In this document: piece after piece, positions 62,846 to 64,000 of the stretch | How the letters are laid out: every line of letters begins with the position of its first letter | Numbering within the stretch: the first letter of the stretch is position 1 | Assembly: GCA_001314845.1 (NCBI GenBank) | Contig: LJZQ01000004.1 | Location: forward strand, 1-64,000 | Origin: Marinobacter excellens HL-55 | GTDB taxonomy: Bacteria; Pseudomonadota; Gammaproteobacteria; Pseudomonadales; Oleiphilaceae | Length of the DNA stretch: 64,000 bases | Reading direction: 5' to 3' | The notes under the pieces: model-generated | Seen by the model: only the letters and a program-made list of their open reading frames with translations | Databases searched by the model: none | What the model was told of the DNA's origin: nothing | Position numbers and translations under genes: made by a program

Positions 62846-64000
62846 ATGCCCGAAGCCATCTGGATTTCCTTCGCTTTTACCCTTGGCCTGTTTGTTAAGG
62901 CGATCGGCCTCCCCCCCCTGGTAGGTTACCTCGCCGCCGGCTTTGCGCTGAGCGGCATGTCTGTCATGACAGGCATCGAGGTTGAAGAAACGGCCGTGCT
63001 AAAGCACATCGCGCACCTGGGCGTCTTGTTGCTGTTATTTACGGTTGGGCTCAAGCTCAAACTTCGGTCGATAGTCAGCCCGGAAGTCATCGGCGGAAGC
63101 CTGCTGCACTTCTCAATCACCTGCCTGGTATTCGCCCCAGGGTTGTATTGGCTTCTTGATCTGGACTGGACAACGGCCCTGATGCTTGCCATTGCCCTGT
63201 CGTTTTCCAGCACGGTATTGGCAGCAAAAGTTCTAGAGAGCAAGCGTGAACTACGAGCATTTCATGGTCGTGTTGCAATTGGTATTCTGATCATGCAAGA
63301 CCTGATCGCCTTGGTTGTGATGAGCATTGCTGCTGGCAAATCTCCTTCCGAATGGGCGCTCCTGATCTTTGGACTACCCCTACTAAGACCGTTTTTATTC
63401 CGATTACTGGACGCCAGTGGACACGATGAACTGCTTGTACTCCTGGGCTTGCTGCTGGCACTGGTTGTGGGGGGGCTGGGCTTTGAAGCCGTCGGGCTGA
63501 GTTCAGAACTCGGTGCGCTGATCTTCGGTGCGATGCTGGCCAACCATCCACGATCCCAGGAACTCGCCAAGTCCTTATGGAGCGTAAAAGAAGTCTTTCT
63601 CGTCGGCTTTTTCCTGCAGATCGGCATTGGCGGGCTACCGGATCAGCAAGCACTTACATTTGCGGTTGTGACCGCATTAGTCCTGCCTTTGAAGGGCATT
63701 CTGTTCTACTTCCTGTTGCTGCTTTTCCGTTTGCGCGCCCGCAGCAGCTTTCTGACCTCGCTATCGCTCACCAACTACAGCGAATTCGGCCTGATCGTCG
63801 CCAGTGTTGCCCTACCCGAATGGCTGGTGCCGCTAGCCATCACCGTGTCGATTTCCTTTGTCATTTCAGCCCCGCTAAATCGCTTTGCGCATGGCATCTA
63901 TGAGAAAATCGGCTACCGGATTTCCCGTTTTGAAAGCCACAAACGACACCCGGACGAACAACCGATTTCACTCGGCGATACCAGAATTCTGGTTATGGGT
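62846..64000 (+). CDS. Kef/YbaL-type monovalent cation:proton antiporter (CPA2), N-terminal part
   Basis: The frame from ATG 62846 stays open to the window edge, giving 385 residues. About twelve hydrophobic segments are seen, beginning with WISFAFTLGLFVKAIG; characteristic CPA2 stretches include GLPPLVGYLAAGFALSG, LLLLFTVGLKLKL and ALSFSSTVLAAKVLESKRE. The last residues (GDTRILVMG) are the start of a cytosolic Rossmann RCK/TrkA-N domain, so the gene continues beyond the window. Such proteins export K+ or Na+ against protons. Length matches the Kef family only if the RCK domain follows. Confidence 0.85.
   Translation, partial: MPEAIWISFAFTLGLFVKAIGLPPLVGYLAAGFALSGMSVMTGIEVEETAVLKHIAHLGVLLLLFTVGLKLKLRSIVSPEVIGGSLLHFSITCLVFAPGLYWLLDLDWTTALMLAIALSFSSTVLAAKVLESKRELRAFHGRVAIGILIMQDLIALVVMSIAAGKSPSEWALLIFGLPLLRPFLFRLLDASGHDELLVLLGLLLALVVGGLGFEAVGLSSELGALIFGAMLANHPRSQELAKSLWSVKEVFLVGFFLQIGIGGLPDQQALTFAVVTALVLPLKGILFYFLLLLFRLRARSSFLTSLSLTNYSEFGLIVASVALPEWLVPLAITVSISFVISAPLNRFAHGIYEKIGYRISRFESHKRHPDEQPISLGDTRILVMG

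Noticed and set aside
1..64000. tRNA genes, CRISPR arrays, prophage or insertion sequences
   Set aside because: Intergenic stretches were read for cloverleaf ends, regular direct repeats and transposase or integrase motifs, and none was seen.

Overview
The window is a chromosomal segment of a marine gammaproteobacterium, most likely Marinobacter or a close relative. This rests on the wax ester synthase/DGAT gene, the core gene orders (ubiE-ubiJ-ubiB, hisI-hisE-tatABC-rsmE, ygfB-pepP-ubiH-ubiI, zapA-6S RNA-fau, accB-accC-prmA-dusB-fis-purH-purD) and the style of the dispersed palindromic repeats. Species assignment is inference. No rRNA, tRNA, CRISPR, phage or insertion sequence was recognised. 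Many genes overlap by 4 bases (ATGA or GTGA), so translational coupling is common.

Region 1 (1-5.2 kb) concerns nitrogen. A type III glutamine synthetase-like ligase diverges from a MetX-like alpha/beta hydrolase. A guanidine-I (ykkC) riboswitch, with a near-consensus sigma-54 promoter about 115 bases upstream, precedes an ABC permease/ATPase pair. No solute-binding protein or carboxylase follows.

Region 2 (5.2-15.5 kb) is a quinoprotein alcohol oxidation cluster resembling the exa/erb locus of Pseudomonas. It holds cytochrome c-550 (PedF type), a calcium-type PQQ ethanol dehydrogenase, a secreted pentapeptide-repeat protein, a response regulator with a degenerate receiver, a PQQ-associated ABC exporter, an ErbR/AgmR-like regulator, and the nitric-oxide sensing pair NosP and NahK. 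PQQ synthesis genes are not in the window.

Region 3 (15.6-20.7 kb) has a porin, then a storage-lipid neighbourhood: WS/DGAT, a divergent alpha/beta hydrolase, an FFLEELY-motif protein and a polyhydroxyalkanoate-system protein. Region 4 (20.7-31.3 kb) is housekeeping: ubiquinone synthesis, two late histidine steps, Tat export, rRNA methylation and proline aminopeptidase. Region 5 (31.4-34.7 kb) is a zinc-uptake (Zrg-type) cluster with a strong Zur box. Region 6 (34.8-40.6 kb) holds zapA, 6S RNA, fau, a 200-bp palindromic repeat, ilvA, rpiA and an acyl-CoA dehydrogenase behind an 18-bp operator-like palindrome.

Region 7 (40.7-46.7 kb) is an orphan type VI secretion module on the minus strand: vgrG, DUF4123 adaptor, PAAR, a small unknown protein, a lipase effector and an exported Tli4-like immunity candidate. 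No T6SS structural genes are present. Region 8 (46.9-52.5 kb) has pyrophosphatase, a DUF2333 protein, a LapD-like receptor with degenerate GGDEF and EAL domains, and an intact REC-REC-GGDEF cyclase. Region 9 (52.7-64 kb) runs through aroQ, accBC, prmA, a zinc-ribbon protein, dusB-fis, purH-purD and a lipoprotein hydrolase, and ends inside a Kef-type antiporter.

Start sites were chosen from Shine-Dalgarno spacing, family N-termini and overlaps. Functions come from remembered family motifs, not from database searches.
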